From Nocardioides humi (lineage in GTDB: Bacteria; Actinomycetota; Actinomycetes; Propionibacteriales; Nocardioidaceae), in NCBI RefSeq assembly GCF_006494775.1, contig NZ_CP041146.1:4836001-4900000 (forward strand): a stretch of 64,000 bases of DNA. Reading direction: 5' to 3'. The notes under the pieces are model-generated. The model saw only the letters and a program-made list of their open reading frames with translations. It ran no database searches and was not told where the DNA came from. Every line of letters begins with the position of its first letter. Position 1 is the first letter of the stretch. Made by a program: the position numbers and the translations under genes. Of the stretch, positions 45,039 through 52,944 are shown piece by piece.

Positions 45039-45889
45039 CCACGCTCTCGCCTTCTCGGCAGAGCCGACGGTCCACGACGCACGCGGAGAGTGATCCGAGC
45101 CTTCCTCCCGGTGCCGCGCCCGGTGTGCCCCACCGGATCGTCGGACTCGCTGCTCCGGTCGGGTACTTCGCCCTCGTCATGACGGTCTGGGAGTCGGCGG
45201 TCCGGCTTCTGCATGTCGCCCCACTCGTCCTCCCGGCACCCTCGGCCGTCGCGCGGGCCCTTGCCGACAACGCGCAGCTGCTGCTGCACCACTCGCGCGT
45301 GACGGTGGTGGAGGCCATGATCGGCCTCGGCATCGCGCTCGTGGCGGCGGTCCTGCTGGCGGGTGCTTCGGCCGCCAGCCCCTTGGTGCACCGGATGCTC
45401 TATCCCTCGATCGTGGTCTTCGAGGCCGCGCCGAAGGTGGCTCTCGCTCCGCTGCTCGTCATCTGGTTCGGGCTGGGCCTCTCCTCCAAGGTCGCCACGG
45501 TCGCCATCATGTGCTTCTTCGCGATCTACGTGGCCACCTTCCGCGGACTCAACTCGGTCGATGGGGACCAGATGGACCTTGTCCGCTCCCTGCGGGCGAC
45601 CCGCCGCGAGGTGTTTCTCCGGGTACGGCTCCCTGTGGCGGTCCCTCACTTCTTCACCGGCCTGAAGATCGCCGTGCCCGGCGCCATGATCGGCGCCGTC
45701 GTCGGAGAGTTCGTGACCGCGCAGGCAGGCCTCGGCTACCTCGTGCTCCAGTTCAGCCAGTATCTCGACACCACGCGGACCTTGGCGGCGATCGCTGTGG
45801 TCACGTTGTGGTCCGGGCTGCTCTACCGCCTCGTCGTCGCGGCAGAGTCGGCCGCCCTTCGCCGCTTCGCGCCGGGGAGCAACCGGTGA
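45035..45889 (+). CDS. ssuC: Sulfonate-type ABC transporter permease
   Basis: 284 residues, ATG start. Six hydrophobic helices spread from about residue 40 to 275. The permease loop that docks on the ATPase is in VRSLRATRREVFLRVRLPVAVPHFF (about 186-210; its EAA-type glycine is replaced). Features such as PSAVARAL, FEAAPKVALAPLLVIWFGLG and GAMIGAVVGEF are typical of the SsuC/TauC/nitrate group. It forms a complex with SsuB and takes substrate from SsuA. First structural gene of the operon; ssuB overlaps by 4 bases. Confidence 0.92.
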   Translation: MTTLSPSRQSRRSTTHAESDPSLPPGAAPGVPHRIVGLAAPVGYFALVMTVWESAVRLLHVAPLVLPAPSAVARALADNAQLLLHHSRVTVVEAMIGLGIALVAAVLLAGASAASPLVHRMLYPSIVVFEAAPKVALAPLLVIWFGLGLSSKVATVAIMCFFAIYVATFRGLNSVDGDQMDLVRSLRATRREVFLRVRLPVAVPHFFTGLKIAVPGAMIGAVVGEFVTAQAGLGYLVLQFSQYLDTTRTLAAIAVVTLWSGLLYRLVVAAESAALRRFAPGSNR

Positions 45890-46680
45890 GTGTCGTCACG
45901 GCGCCGCTCGCCGCCCCTTCCCTGAGCCTGAACGGGGTCGGAAAGCGCTTCCTCGGCCGGAACGGGACGGTGGAGGCCATCGGTGAGGTCTCCTTCTCCG
46001 TCGCGAGCGGCGAGTTCGTCGCCGTGGTCGGTCCGAGCGGCTGCGGCAAGTCGACCCTGCTGCGGATGCTGGCGGGCCTCGACGTCCCCACGCAGGGCAG
46101 CGTCAGCGTGGACGGAACGCCCGCTGTCTCGGTCGCCTCCCCACCGGGCGTCGCGTTCCAGCGCCCGGTGCTGCTGCCCTGGCGCACGGCCCTCGAGAAC
46201 GTCGCACTCCCGTCGCAGGTCGGCCCCGGGGCCCGCGGCAGCCGGTCTGTGCTTCGAGACCGTGCCCGGCAGCTGCTGGAGGAGGTCGGCCTCGACGGCT
46301 TCGAGAACGCCTACCCGCACGAGCTGTCCGGTGGGATGCAGCAACGGGTGGCCCTGTGCCGCTCGCTGCTCTCCAACTCGGGGCTCTCGCTGCTCGACGA
46401 GCCGTTCGCCGCGCTCGACGCTCTCACCCGCGAGGACCTGATGTTCGTGCTGCACGATCTATGGCGGGAGCATCGCACGACCACCGTCTTCGTGACCCAC
46501 GGCATCGCCGAGGCGGTGTTCCTCGCCTCACGTGTGGTCGTGCTCTCCGGTCGCCCGTCCTCCGTCGCCACGGTCGTCGAGGTCGACCTTCCCGAGCATC
46601 GTGAGCCTGCGCTGCTGCACGACCCGGCGTTCGTGGCCCTGACCACTTCGGTCCGCGATGCCCTGCATCGCCCCGGCTGA
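45886..46680 (+). CDS. ssuB: Sulfonate-type ABC transporter ATP-binding protein
   Basis: 264 residues, GTG overlapping the ssuC stop (GTGA). Walker A GPSGCGKSTLL (about 46-56), Q-loop AFQRPVLLPWR, signature LSGGMQQRVALCR, Walker B LSLLDEPFAALD and switch histidine in FVTHGIAEAVFL. It supplies energy for uptake of an organic sulfonate, sulfinate or similar anion. The domain is the standard SsuB/TauB length with no extra regulatory domain. Confidence 0.94.
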   Translation: MSVVTAPLAAPSLSLNGVGKRFLGRNGTVEAIGEVSFSVASGEFVAVVGPSGCGKSTLLRMLAGLDVPTQGSVSVDGTPAVSVASPPGVAFQRPVLLPWRTALENVALPSQVGPGARGSRSVLRDRARQLLEEVGLDGFENAYPHELSGGMQQRVALCRSLLSNSGLSLLDEPFAALDALTREDLMFVLHDLWREHRTTTVFVTHGIAEAVFLASRVVVLSGRPSSVATVVEVDLPEHREPALLHDPAFVALTTSVRDALHRPG

Positions 46681-46714
46681 GCCGTCGTACCCACTCCCGA
46701 GAAAGAGTCATCCA

Positions 46715-47752
46715 TTGCACACCAAACTCCTCAGGGGCGTCGCGCTCGTCGCCGCCGCTGTCCTGGTCACGACCGGTTGCGCCGCCGCCGAGAAGGCGAA
46801 CGAGCAGAAGGCCGCCGCCTCCGGGAAGGCGACCGTCCTGAAGATCTACGTCGGGCCTTCGGGCACCACCTCGGCGATCTACCTCGCCGAGCAGAAGGGA
46901 TGGTTCGCGGACGCGGGCCTCCAGGTGGAGTTCACCCAGTCCAAGCAGGGGGCCGGCGTGGCGCTGGCCAGCGTCGAGGCAGGACAGTCGCAGATCGCCG
47001 CCGGCACCTTCGCCGATGTCGTTCTGGCTCGGGCCCAGGACGCCAAGGTCAAGGCGTTCATGCTGCGCTATGGCGAGAGCCCGGTGGCGGTCGCCAGCCT
47101 GACCAAGAACACCACGCTGGACTCGCCGGCCGATCTCACCAGCCTCGTGGGTGGCATTCCGGAGAACACCACCATCTCCACGCTCTTGCCCGTGCTCCTC
47201 AAGGCCAACGGGATCGACCCCGCGGATGCCGAGACGGTCAGCATGGACTACACGCTCTTCGTGCAGTCGCTGCTGCGTGGCCAGGTCGACTACATCTCGG
47301 CGGCTGTCAACGACTCCTGGTGCGTGAGCAGCGAGGCCGCTGGCGGCCCCGACGAGCTCAGCGTCCTCCGCTTCTCCGAGAACGGTGTGAACCTCTACGA
47401 CAGCGTCTGGATCACCTCCGAGGACTTCCTGGCCGACCAGCCGGACCAGGCGCGCGCCTTCACCGACGTGCTGACCCGGGCAGAGGAGTACGTCCAGGAG
47501 CACCCCGACGAGGCGACACAGGCGATCGTCAAGGCCGCACCGGAGCTCGAGGAGAAGGCGGTGCGCTGCCAGGTCGACGGCACCAACGAGCTGAACCGGA
47601 CCGAGTATTTCGCCGAGCACGGCTTCGGTGCCTTCGATCCGGCCAAGGCAGCCGACGACATCGCGACGATCGTCGACGCCTACTCGTTGGACGTCACGCC
47701 GGACATCGCTGACGTGTTGACCAACGACTACCTGCCCGGGGAGGGAAGATGA
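46715..47752 (+). CDS. ssuA: Sulfonate-type ABC transporter substrate-binding lipoprotein
   Basis: 345 residues from TTG 46715, preferred over an upstream ATG (46658, inside ssuB) because it gives a normal lipoprotein signal: basic start, hydrophobic core, lipobox TTGC with the cysteine at about 21. The mature part is an NMT1/SsuA-like periplasmic-binding fold: KIYVGPSGTTSAIYLAEQKGWF (segment about 43-64), VEAGQSQIAAGTFADVVLARA, and a late VDYISAAVNDSWC. The last bases overlap ssuD. Substrate specificity cannot be read from sequence. Confidence 0.92.
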   Translation: MHTKLLRGVALVAAAVLVTTGCAAAEKANEQKAAASGKATVLKIYVGPSGTTSAIYLAEQKGWFADAGLQVEFTQSKQGAGVALASVEAGQSQIAAGTFADVVLARAQDAKVKAFMLRYGESPVAVASLTKNTTLDSPADLTSLVGGIPENTTISTLLPVLLKANGIDPADAETVSMDYTLFVQSLLRGQVDYISAAVNDSWCVSSEAAGGPDELSVLRFSENGVNLYDSVWITSEDFLADQPDQARAFTDVLTRAEEYVQEHPDEATQAIVKAAPELEEKAVRCQVDGTNELNRTEYFAEHGFGAFDPAKAADDIATIVDAYSLDVTPDIADVLTNDYLPGEGR

Positions 47753-48921
47753 GTCACGCGGCTCCTGGACATGAGAACGATCCCGTGCGTGTGCACTGGT
47801 ACTTGCCGACTCACGGCGACGAGGACAGCCTCTCGTCGGCCGGTGCGCGCCGGCTCCCCCCGGGCAGCGTGCCGTGGACCGGACGCCGTTTCGGGATGGA
47901 CTACCTGACCCGCATCGTCAGGGAGGTGGAAGCCGCTGGCCTCACCTCGGTGCTGACGCCCGCCGGCACCTACGCCGACGATGCCTGGATCAGTGCGGCG
48001 GCGCTGGCGCAGGCCACCAGTCGACTGAAGTTCCTGGTGGCCTTCCGGCCCGGACTGCTCGCGCCGACGCTGGCCGCCCAGATGGCCTCGGCTTTCCAGC
48101 GGGTCAGCGGTGACCGGCTGCTGGTCAATGTCGTTGCAGGATCGGACCGGCGCGAACAGCTGCGCTTCGGCGACGAGCTGGCCAAGGAGCAGCGCTATGC
48201 CCGCGCCGGGGAGTTTCTCGACATCGTGCGTGCGCTGTGGGAGCAGGACCAGGTCGACTACCAGGGGGAGCACCTCCGAGTCGCCAATGCCGCGCTACTC
48301 GAGCCGCGAGTGTTCCCGGAGGTCTACTTCGCCGGTTCCTCACACGAGGCGATCGAGGTCGCCGGCAGACACGCCGACGTCTACCTCTCCTGGGGCGAGC
48401 CGCCGCCGGCCATCGGCGAGCGCATCGCCCGTGTCGACGCCGGGGCCAATGAACGCCACCTCCGTCACGGGATCCGGCTGCATGTCATCACCCGCGACAC
48501 CTCCGAGGAGGCATGGGCCCAGGCCGCGCATCTGCTCGGTTCGCTCGACCGCGAGGAGATCGAGTCCCGGCAGGCTGAGCTGCGCACGCACGAGTCGGCC
48601 GGCCAGCAGCGCCTCCTGGCACTGCACGGCGGCAGGACCGATGATCTGGAGGTGTATCCGGGTCTGTGGGCCGGGATCGGCCTGGTCCGTGGTGGCACGG
48701 GCACCGCCATGGTCGGCAGCCACCACGAGGTCGCCGATCTGATCCAGGACTACCGGGCGCATGGGGTCAGCGAGTTCATTCTGTCGGGCTACCCGAATCT
48801 CGAGGAGATCCACCCTGTCGCCACGGGCCTGCTCCCCGAGCTGCGACGGCGCGGAGTGCTCACTGCGGACGCCGCCGAGCCACCCCGCGCCGCGCATGCC
48901 CAACTCGTCGGAGGCGTGTGA
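47749..48921 (+). CDS. ssuD: FMNH2-dependent alkanesulfonate monooxygenase-like enzyme
   Basis: 390 residues, ATG overlapping the ssuA stop. Luciferase-like flavin monooxygenase that splits sulfonates into aldehyde and sulfite using FMNH2 and O2. It aligns well with E. coli SsuD: WYLPTHGDEDS, LKFLVAFRPGLLAPT, YLSWGEPPPAIGE, GIRLHVITRDT (Arg and His matching R226/H228), LVRGGTGTAMVG (R297) and LSGYPNLEE (Y331). The residue matching E. coli Cys54 is Ala76 (GTYADDAW), a change expected to affect flavin or substrate binding. The N-terminus has a short insertion (about 30-50). It might act on a sulfone or sulfonate. Confidence 0.92.
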   Translation: MSHAAPGHENDPVRVHWYLPTHGDEDSLSSAGARRLPPGSVPWTGRRFGMDYLTRIVREVEAAGLTSVLTPAGTYADDAWISAAALAQATSRLKFLVAFRPGLLAPTLAAQMASAFQRVSGDRLLVNVVAGSDRREQLRFGDELAKEQRYARAGEFLDIVRALWEQDQVDYQGEHLRVANAALLEPRVFPEVYFAGSSHEAIEVAGRHADVYLSWGEPPPAIGERIARVDAGANERHLRHGIRLHVITRDTSEEAWAQAAHLLGSLDREEIESRQAELRTHESAGQQRLLALHGGRTDDLEVYPGLWAGIGLVRGGTGTAMVGSHHEVADLIQDYRAHGVSEFILSGYPNLEEIHPVATGLLPELRRRGVLTADAAEPPRAAHAQLVGGV

Positions 48922-49955
48922 TGACCGAGCTCTACTTCACTCGCTGTCCCGTGCCCACCGCGACGACGCTGGCGGCTCGCACCGGCATGCTCGATGCGGA
49001 GCTTGCACCGCTCGAAGTCCGCATCGCCTCCCTGCAGGCAGCCGGCAACGAGCATCTGTTGCCGCATCACTTCGACCACGGCCTGCCCGGGCTGATCCGC
49101 GAGGGCGGCAACATCCCGGCACTGTGGGCGCGCGCATCGAGTGTGCCGACGCGGCTGGTCGGCGTCACCTGGGTTGACGAGTACCAGGTGATCCTCGCCG
49201 CTCGGGACTCCGGTATCGCCGGCGCGGCGGACCTCGCGGGACGTCGTATCGGGCTGCCGCGGACACAGGGCAGAGTGGTCGACATCGAGCACGCCATGGC
49301 GTTGCGCGGCTTCGAGCGCGCTCTGTCCCTGGCGGCGCTCACGCTGGAGGACGTCGTCCCGGTCGAACTGGACCCGGTGAGCATCGATGTCACTCGGACC
49401 GGGCTCGGCCAGGAGTCGTATGCCGCGGCGCGCGTAGCCCTTGCCGAGGGCGTCGTCGATGCGGTCTGGGTCAAGGGCGCTGCCGGCATGAGGATCAGGC
49501 GTGAGCTGGACGCCGTCGTAGTGAGCGATCTGGGGGCACACCCGGACCCTGCGATGCGGATCAACAACGGCACCCCGCGCACCGTCACCGTTCACGCCGA
49601 GCTCCTCGAGCGGCGGCCCGAGGTGGTGACGCGCTATCTGGTGGGCCTGCTGCGGGCCGCTCGCTGGGCGGAGAGCGGTGGCTCCGAGGTGGGGGCGGCG
49701 TTGGCCGCCGAGACCGGTGGCTCGGACGGCGACGTGGCTGCGGCCTACGGGCGCGGTCCTTTCGTCAGCTTCGCGCCGCGACTCGACGATCCGGTGCTCG
49801 ACGCCCTCCGTGATCAGGAGAGGTTCTTGGCCGGTCACGGCTTCGTCCCCGCGCCGGCCGGCGGATCGGCGACCTGGGACGAGTGGGTCGTGACCGAGCC
49901 GCTGCGGGCCGCCGAGAAGCTGGTCGCCGACGCGCGTCTCGAGGCCTCCGCATGA
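48921..49955 (+). CDS. DszB-like sulfinate desulfinase
   Basis: 344 residues; its ATG shares one base with the ssuD stop. The sequence resembles 2'-hydroxybiphenyl-2-sulfinate desulfinase DszB, which hydrolyses a C-S bond to release sulfite. The catalytic residues line up: C9 (FTRCPVP) with DszB Cys27, H50 with His60 and R60 (LIREGGNIPAL) with Arg70, keeping the exact 10-residue His-Arg spacing and the GGxIPxL run. ADLAGRRIGLP and the end FLAGHGFVP are also shared. DszB has a periplasmic-binding-protein fold; no signal peptide is present here, so it is a cytosolic enzyme and not a second SsuA. Confidence 0.82.
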   Translation: MTELYFTRCPVPTATTLAARTGMLDAELAPLEVRIASLQAAGNEHLLPHHFDHGLPGLIREGGNIPALWARASSVPTRLVGVTWVDEYQVILAARDSGIAGAADLAGRRIGLPRTQGRVVDIEHAMALRGFERALSLAALTLEDVVPVELDPVSIDVTRTGLGQESYAAARVALAEGVVDAVWVKGAAGMRIRRELDAVVVSDLGAHPDPAMRINNGTPRTVTVHAELLERRPEVVTRYLVGLLRAARWAESGGSEVGAALAAETGGSDGDVAAAYGRGPFVSFAPRLDDPVLDALRDQERFLAGHGFVPAPAGGSATWDEWVVTEPLRAAEKLVADARLEASA

Positions 49956-51184
49956 CGGCCGACACCTCCACCTCCGTTCGCGCCGTCGAGCCGACCGCTC
50001 CCGCTGCTGGCACCACGCCGGCCGAGTCCCTGGTCTCCGTGGCCGCGGACCTCGGCAGGAGCCTGGCCGACGGAGCGTCGCAGCGAGATGCTCTCCATGC
50101 CACCCCGGTCGCGGAGGCCCAGGCTCTCCGGCGCAGTGGTCTGCTGGCCACCACGGTGCCGGCGCGGTTCGGTGGACCCGATGCCGGGTACGGCGTGCTC
50201 GCCGAGGTGATCCGCCACCTCGCTCTCGGCGACCCTTCGGTTGCGCAGGTGCCGCAATCGCACTTCGGTCTCATCGAGGTGCTGCACTCCCACGGCACCG
50301 AGGAGCAGCGTGCCTGGTGCTTCGACCAGATACTTGCCGGCAAGCTGTTCTCCAACGCCCAGACCGAGCGAGGCCTGCTGCCGGGGCAGCCGCTGGGTGT
50401 CACCATGCGGCGCCGCGGTGACGAGCTGGTCCTCCAGGGCACCAAGAACTACTGCACCGGGTCGACGGTCGCCGACTGGATCCGGATCAGCGCCCGCGAT
50501 GAGCAGGGCGAGGTCGTCTTCGCGCTGGTACCCGTGGACGCACCGGGACTGGAGGTGATCGACGACTGGGCGGCCATCGGCCAGCGCGGCACCGGCAGCG
50601 GGACCGTTCGCCTGACCGGGGCCGTCGTCGATCCCTTCCTCGTGCTTCGTCAGAACGGTCCGGAGGACCGACTGCTGGGCACCAGTTTCCAGTTGATGCA
50701 CGCCGCCATCGATGTCGGCATCGCGCGAGCCGCCCTGGATGAGGGTCTGGCCTACGTACGTGACAGCGCCCGCCCGTACGTCGACGCGCTCGCCCGTGGC
50801 TGGGAGCGGGCGGACGAGGAGCCGCACATCGTGCTCCGTGCGGGTGAGCTGAGTGCTCGTGTTCATGCCGCCGAGGCACTTCTGGCTCGCGCCGGCCGCT
50901 TGCTGGACGTGGCCCGCGCGGCCGCTGTGGACCGGAGTCACGCCGACGAGGCCGCGGCCGCGGTCGCAGAGGTCAGGGCCTTTGGCGCTGACGCCGCGGT
51001 CGACGTCGCCAGCGACATCTTCGCCTTCGCGGGCGCCAGCGCCGCTGCCACCCGAATCAACCTGGATCGGCACTGGCGCAACGCCAGGACGCACACGCTG
51101 CACGACCCGACACGCTGGAAGTACCACCACGCCGGCGCCTACGCGCTCACCCGCACGCCGCCTCCCGCCCACGGACAGTCATGA
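49952..51184 (+). CDS. DszC/SfnB-like flavin-dependent monooxygenase
   Basis: 410 residues from ATG 49952, overlapping the desulfinase stop. Acyl-CoA-dehydrogenase fold of the group D flavin monooxygenases (DszC, SfnB, MsuC), which oxidise sulfur with FMNH2 and O2. Evidence: length near DszC (417), the segment TKNYCTGSTVADWIRISA, PVDAPGLEVIDDWAAIGQRGTGSG, and the C-terminal HWRNARTHTLHDPTRWK (about 374-390), which is a hallmark of this oxygenase group and not of acyl-CoA dehydrogenases. The usual dehydrogenase catalytic glutamate segment is absent. It needs reduced flavin, which the next gene can supply. Confidence 0.88.
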   Translation: MTADTSTSVRAVEPTAPAAGTTPAESLVSVAADLGRSLADGASQRDALHATPVAEAQALRRSGLLATTVPARFGGPDAGYGVLAEVIRHLALGDPSVAQVPQSHFGLIEVLHSHGTEEQRAWCFDQILAGKLFSNAQTERGLLPGQPLGVTMRRRGDELVLQGTKNYCTGSTVADWIRISARDEQGEVVFALVPVDAPGLEVIDDWAAIGQRGTGSGTVRLTGAVVDPFLVLRQNGPEDRLLGTSFQLMHAAIDVGIARAALDEGLAYVRDSARPYVDALARGWERADEEPHIVLRAGELSARVHAAEALLARAGRLLDVARAAAVDRSHADEAAAAVAEVRAFGADAAVDVASDIFAFAGASAAATRINLDRHWRNARTHTLHDPTRWKYHHAGAYALTRTPPPAHGQS

Positions 51185-51717
51185 CAGGGGTCATGCCCAC
51201 GACGCGAACCTCCATCGACCAGGACCTGGATCCGCCGCGGTTGCGCGAGGCGTTCGGAGTGTTCCCGAGCGGGGTGGTCGCCGTGGCGGCGGAGGTGAAC
51301 GGCATCCGCACGGGCTTGGCGGCGTCCTCGTTCACGTCGGTCTCCCTGCAGCCGCCACTCGTGTCGTTCTCGGTCGCGAGATCATCGAAGACGTGGCCCC
51401 ATCTGCGTATGGCCGATCGTCTCGGGCTGACCGTGCTCGCGGAGTTCCACGGCGCATGGTGCCGGCAGCTTGCCGGGCCCGTGGAGTCGCGCTTCGACGG
51501 GGTCGACGTGTCGACGACCGAGAGGGGCGCCGTCGTACTTCAGGACGGTCTGGCGCGTTTCGACTGCTCGATCCACCGCGAGGTGGAGGCCGGCGACCAC
51601 GTGATCGTGGTCCTGCAGGTCCATGCGGTGGATCACACCGATTCGAGGACCGGCGCCCTGCCGTTGGTCTTCCATCGCAGCCGGTTCGGGCTGACCCGAG
51701 CGGCTCGCGGCTCCTGA
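51181..51717 (+). CDS. Flavin reductase
   Basis: 178 residues, ATG overlapping the previous stop. Flavin reductase-like split-barrel: LREAFGVFPSGVVAVAAEVNG (segment about 19-39), GLAASSFTSVSLQPPLVSFSV, KTWPHLRM, and the C-terminal PLVFHRSRFG. It should reduce FMN with NADH and hand it to the ssuD-like and DszC-like oxygenases, the job of DszD or SsuE in other systems. It is the last gene of the operon and is followed by a strong hairpin. Confidence 0.9.
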   Translation: MTGVMPTTRTSIDQDLDPPRLREAFGVFPSGVVAVAAEVNGIRTGLAASSFTSVSLQPPLVSFSVARSSKTWPHLRMADRLGLTVLAEFHGAWCRQLAGPVESRFDGVDVSTTERGAVVLQDGLARFDCSIHREVEAGDHVIVVLQVHAVDHTDSRTGALPLVFHRSRFGLTRAARGS

Positions 51718-51720
51718 ACC

Positions 51721-51759
51721 CCTGCTCGCCCCGGCTTGCACCCGGCCGGGGCGAGCAGG
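51721..51759 (+). terminator. Terminator of the organosulfur operon
   Basis: CCTGCTCGCCCCGG (51721-51734) pairs perfectly with 51746-51759 around an 11-base loop, 3 bases after the flavin reductase stop. Confidence 0.8.
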
Positions 51760-51815
51760 TCACGAGGTTGTCTGACACTTGGTCTTCCCACAGGCGCTTC
51801 GGGTACCAAGGAGTG

Positions 51816-52898
51816 ATGGCCTCACCTACTCGGGATCCGTGGCTCGACAACGCGAAGATGGGCCTGGTCACGCTCGTCGTGGTCGGGCACCTCGTGGCGC
51901 TGCTGCCCTCCGACGGCCCGGGCGGGCACCTCTACGACTTCGTCTACCTGTGGCACATGCCCGCCTTCGTCTTCGTCTCCGGCTATCTCTCCCGGGGGTT
52001 CCGCTACAGCTCCACGCGGCTGTGGCAGCTGGTCACGACGCTGCTGGTGCCGTACGTCCTCTTCGAGGGCGCGCTCGGCTGGTTCCGGCTCCACGTCGGC
52101 GGCGAGCGGCTGCAGGACATGTGGGCCGACCCGCACTTCCCGATGTGGTACCTGCTCGCCCTGGTCGCGTGGCGGCTGGTGACGCCGCTGTTCCGCTCGC
52201 TGCCGGGCGGCGTGCTCGTCGCGGTCGGGGTGTGCCTGGTCGGCGGGTACCTCCAGGGCGACTGGACCCGCTGGCTCGACGCCCCCCGGATCCTGGGCTT
52301 CCTGCCGTTCTTCGTGCTCGGCCTCAAGGCGACCCCGGAGTCGCTGGAGTGGCTGCGCGGCCGGGTCCCGGCGCTGCTCGGCGCCGCGACCTTCGCGATC
52401 CTGGGTCTGCTCGCCGTGTCGTTCGACCAGTGGGCCTCGCGTCCGTACCTCTACTACAAGCCCTACACCCTGATCGACGACCCCACGCCCACCGCGATCC
52501 TCACCCGGCTCCTGGTCCTGCTGGCCGGTGTCGCCGGCGCCTTCGCCTGGCTGAGCCTGGTGCCGCGGATCGACGGCTGGTTCACCCGGATGGGCTCGGC
52601 CACGATGATCGTCTACCTCTTCCACGGCTTCGCGGTGAAGGGCCTGGAGTACGCCGGGTTCGTCGAGTGGACGCGCGACCGGCCCTGGTACGGCCTGCTG
52701 CTCGCGGTCGGCGTCGGCGTCGGCGTCGCCCTCCTCCTGGCCGCCCCGCCGGTCCGCCGGGTGCTCGCACGGGTCGTGGACCCGTTCGGCGTCGCCCACC
52801 GCCGGGTGCGGGAGGCGGTCCAGCTGACCGGGGTGGTCCACGAGCAGGAGCAGCGCCCGGCCGGGCGGGAGCGGGTGGTGGAGCCGGCCGGGCGGTAG
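51816..52898 (+). CDS. Acyltransferase family 3 membrane protein
   Basis: 360 residues from ATG 51816 with AAGGAG upstream. About ten membrane helices. The N-terminal WLDNAKMGLVTLVVVGHLVA has the family's histidine (about 26), and WHMPAFVFVSGYLSRG (about 46-61) the second conserved element. This family O-acylates (often acetylates) exported glycans. The substrate is unknown; wall polymers made by the glycan genes in this window are a reasonable but unproved guess. The tail after residue 320 is charged and cytoplasmic. Confidence 0.9.
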   Translation: MASPTRDPWLDNAKMGLVTLVVVGHLVALLPSDGPGGHLYDFVYLWHMPAFVFVSGYLSRGFRYSSTRLWQLVTTLLVPYVLFEGALGWFRLHVGGERLQDMWADPHFPMWYLLALVAWRLVTPLFRSLPGGVLVAVGVCLVGGYLQGDWTRWLDAPRILGFLPFFVLGLKATPESLEWLRGRVPALLGAATFAILGLLAVSFDQWASRPYLYYKPYTLIDDPTPTAILTRLLVLLAGVAGAFAWLSLVPRIDGWFTRMGSATMIVYLFHGFAVKGLEYAGFVEWTRDRPWYGLLLAVGVGVGVALLLAAPPVRRVLARVVDPFGVAHRRVREAVQLTGVVHEQEQRPAGRERVVEPAGR

Positions 52899-52944
52899 CC
52901 TTTCCCCGTGCCTGCCAGCCCTGGATCCCTTCGGTGAGCGCGCG

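Noticed and set aside
46658..46714. Upstream ATG start for ssuA
   Set aside because: It lies inside ssuB and would put 19 extra residues, including prolines, before the lipoprotein signal.
48921..49955. Second ABC substrate-binding protein instead of a desulfinase
   Set aside because: No signal peptide or lipobox, while the Cys-His-Arg set and spacing of DszB are present; a binding protein would not need them.
49952..51184. Ordinary acyl-CoA dehydrogenase
   Set aside because: The C-terminal RNARTHTLHDP segment and the missing dehydrogenase glutamate segment place it with DszC/SfnB-type oxygenases; the flavin reductase next door agrees.
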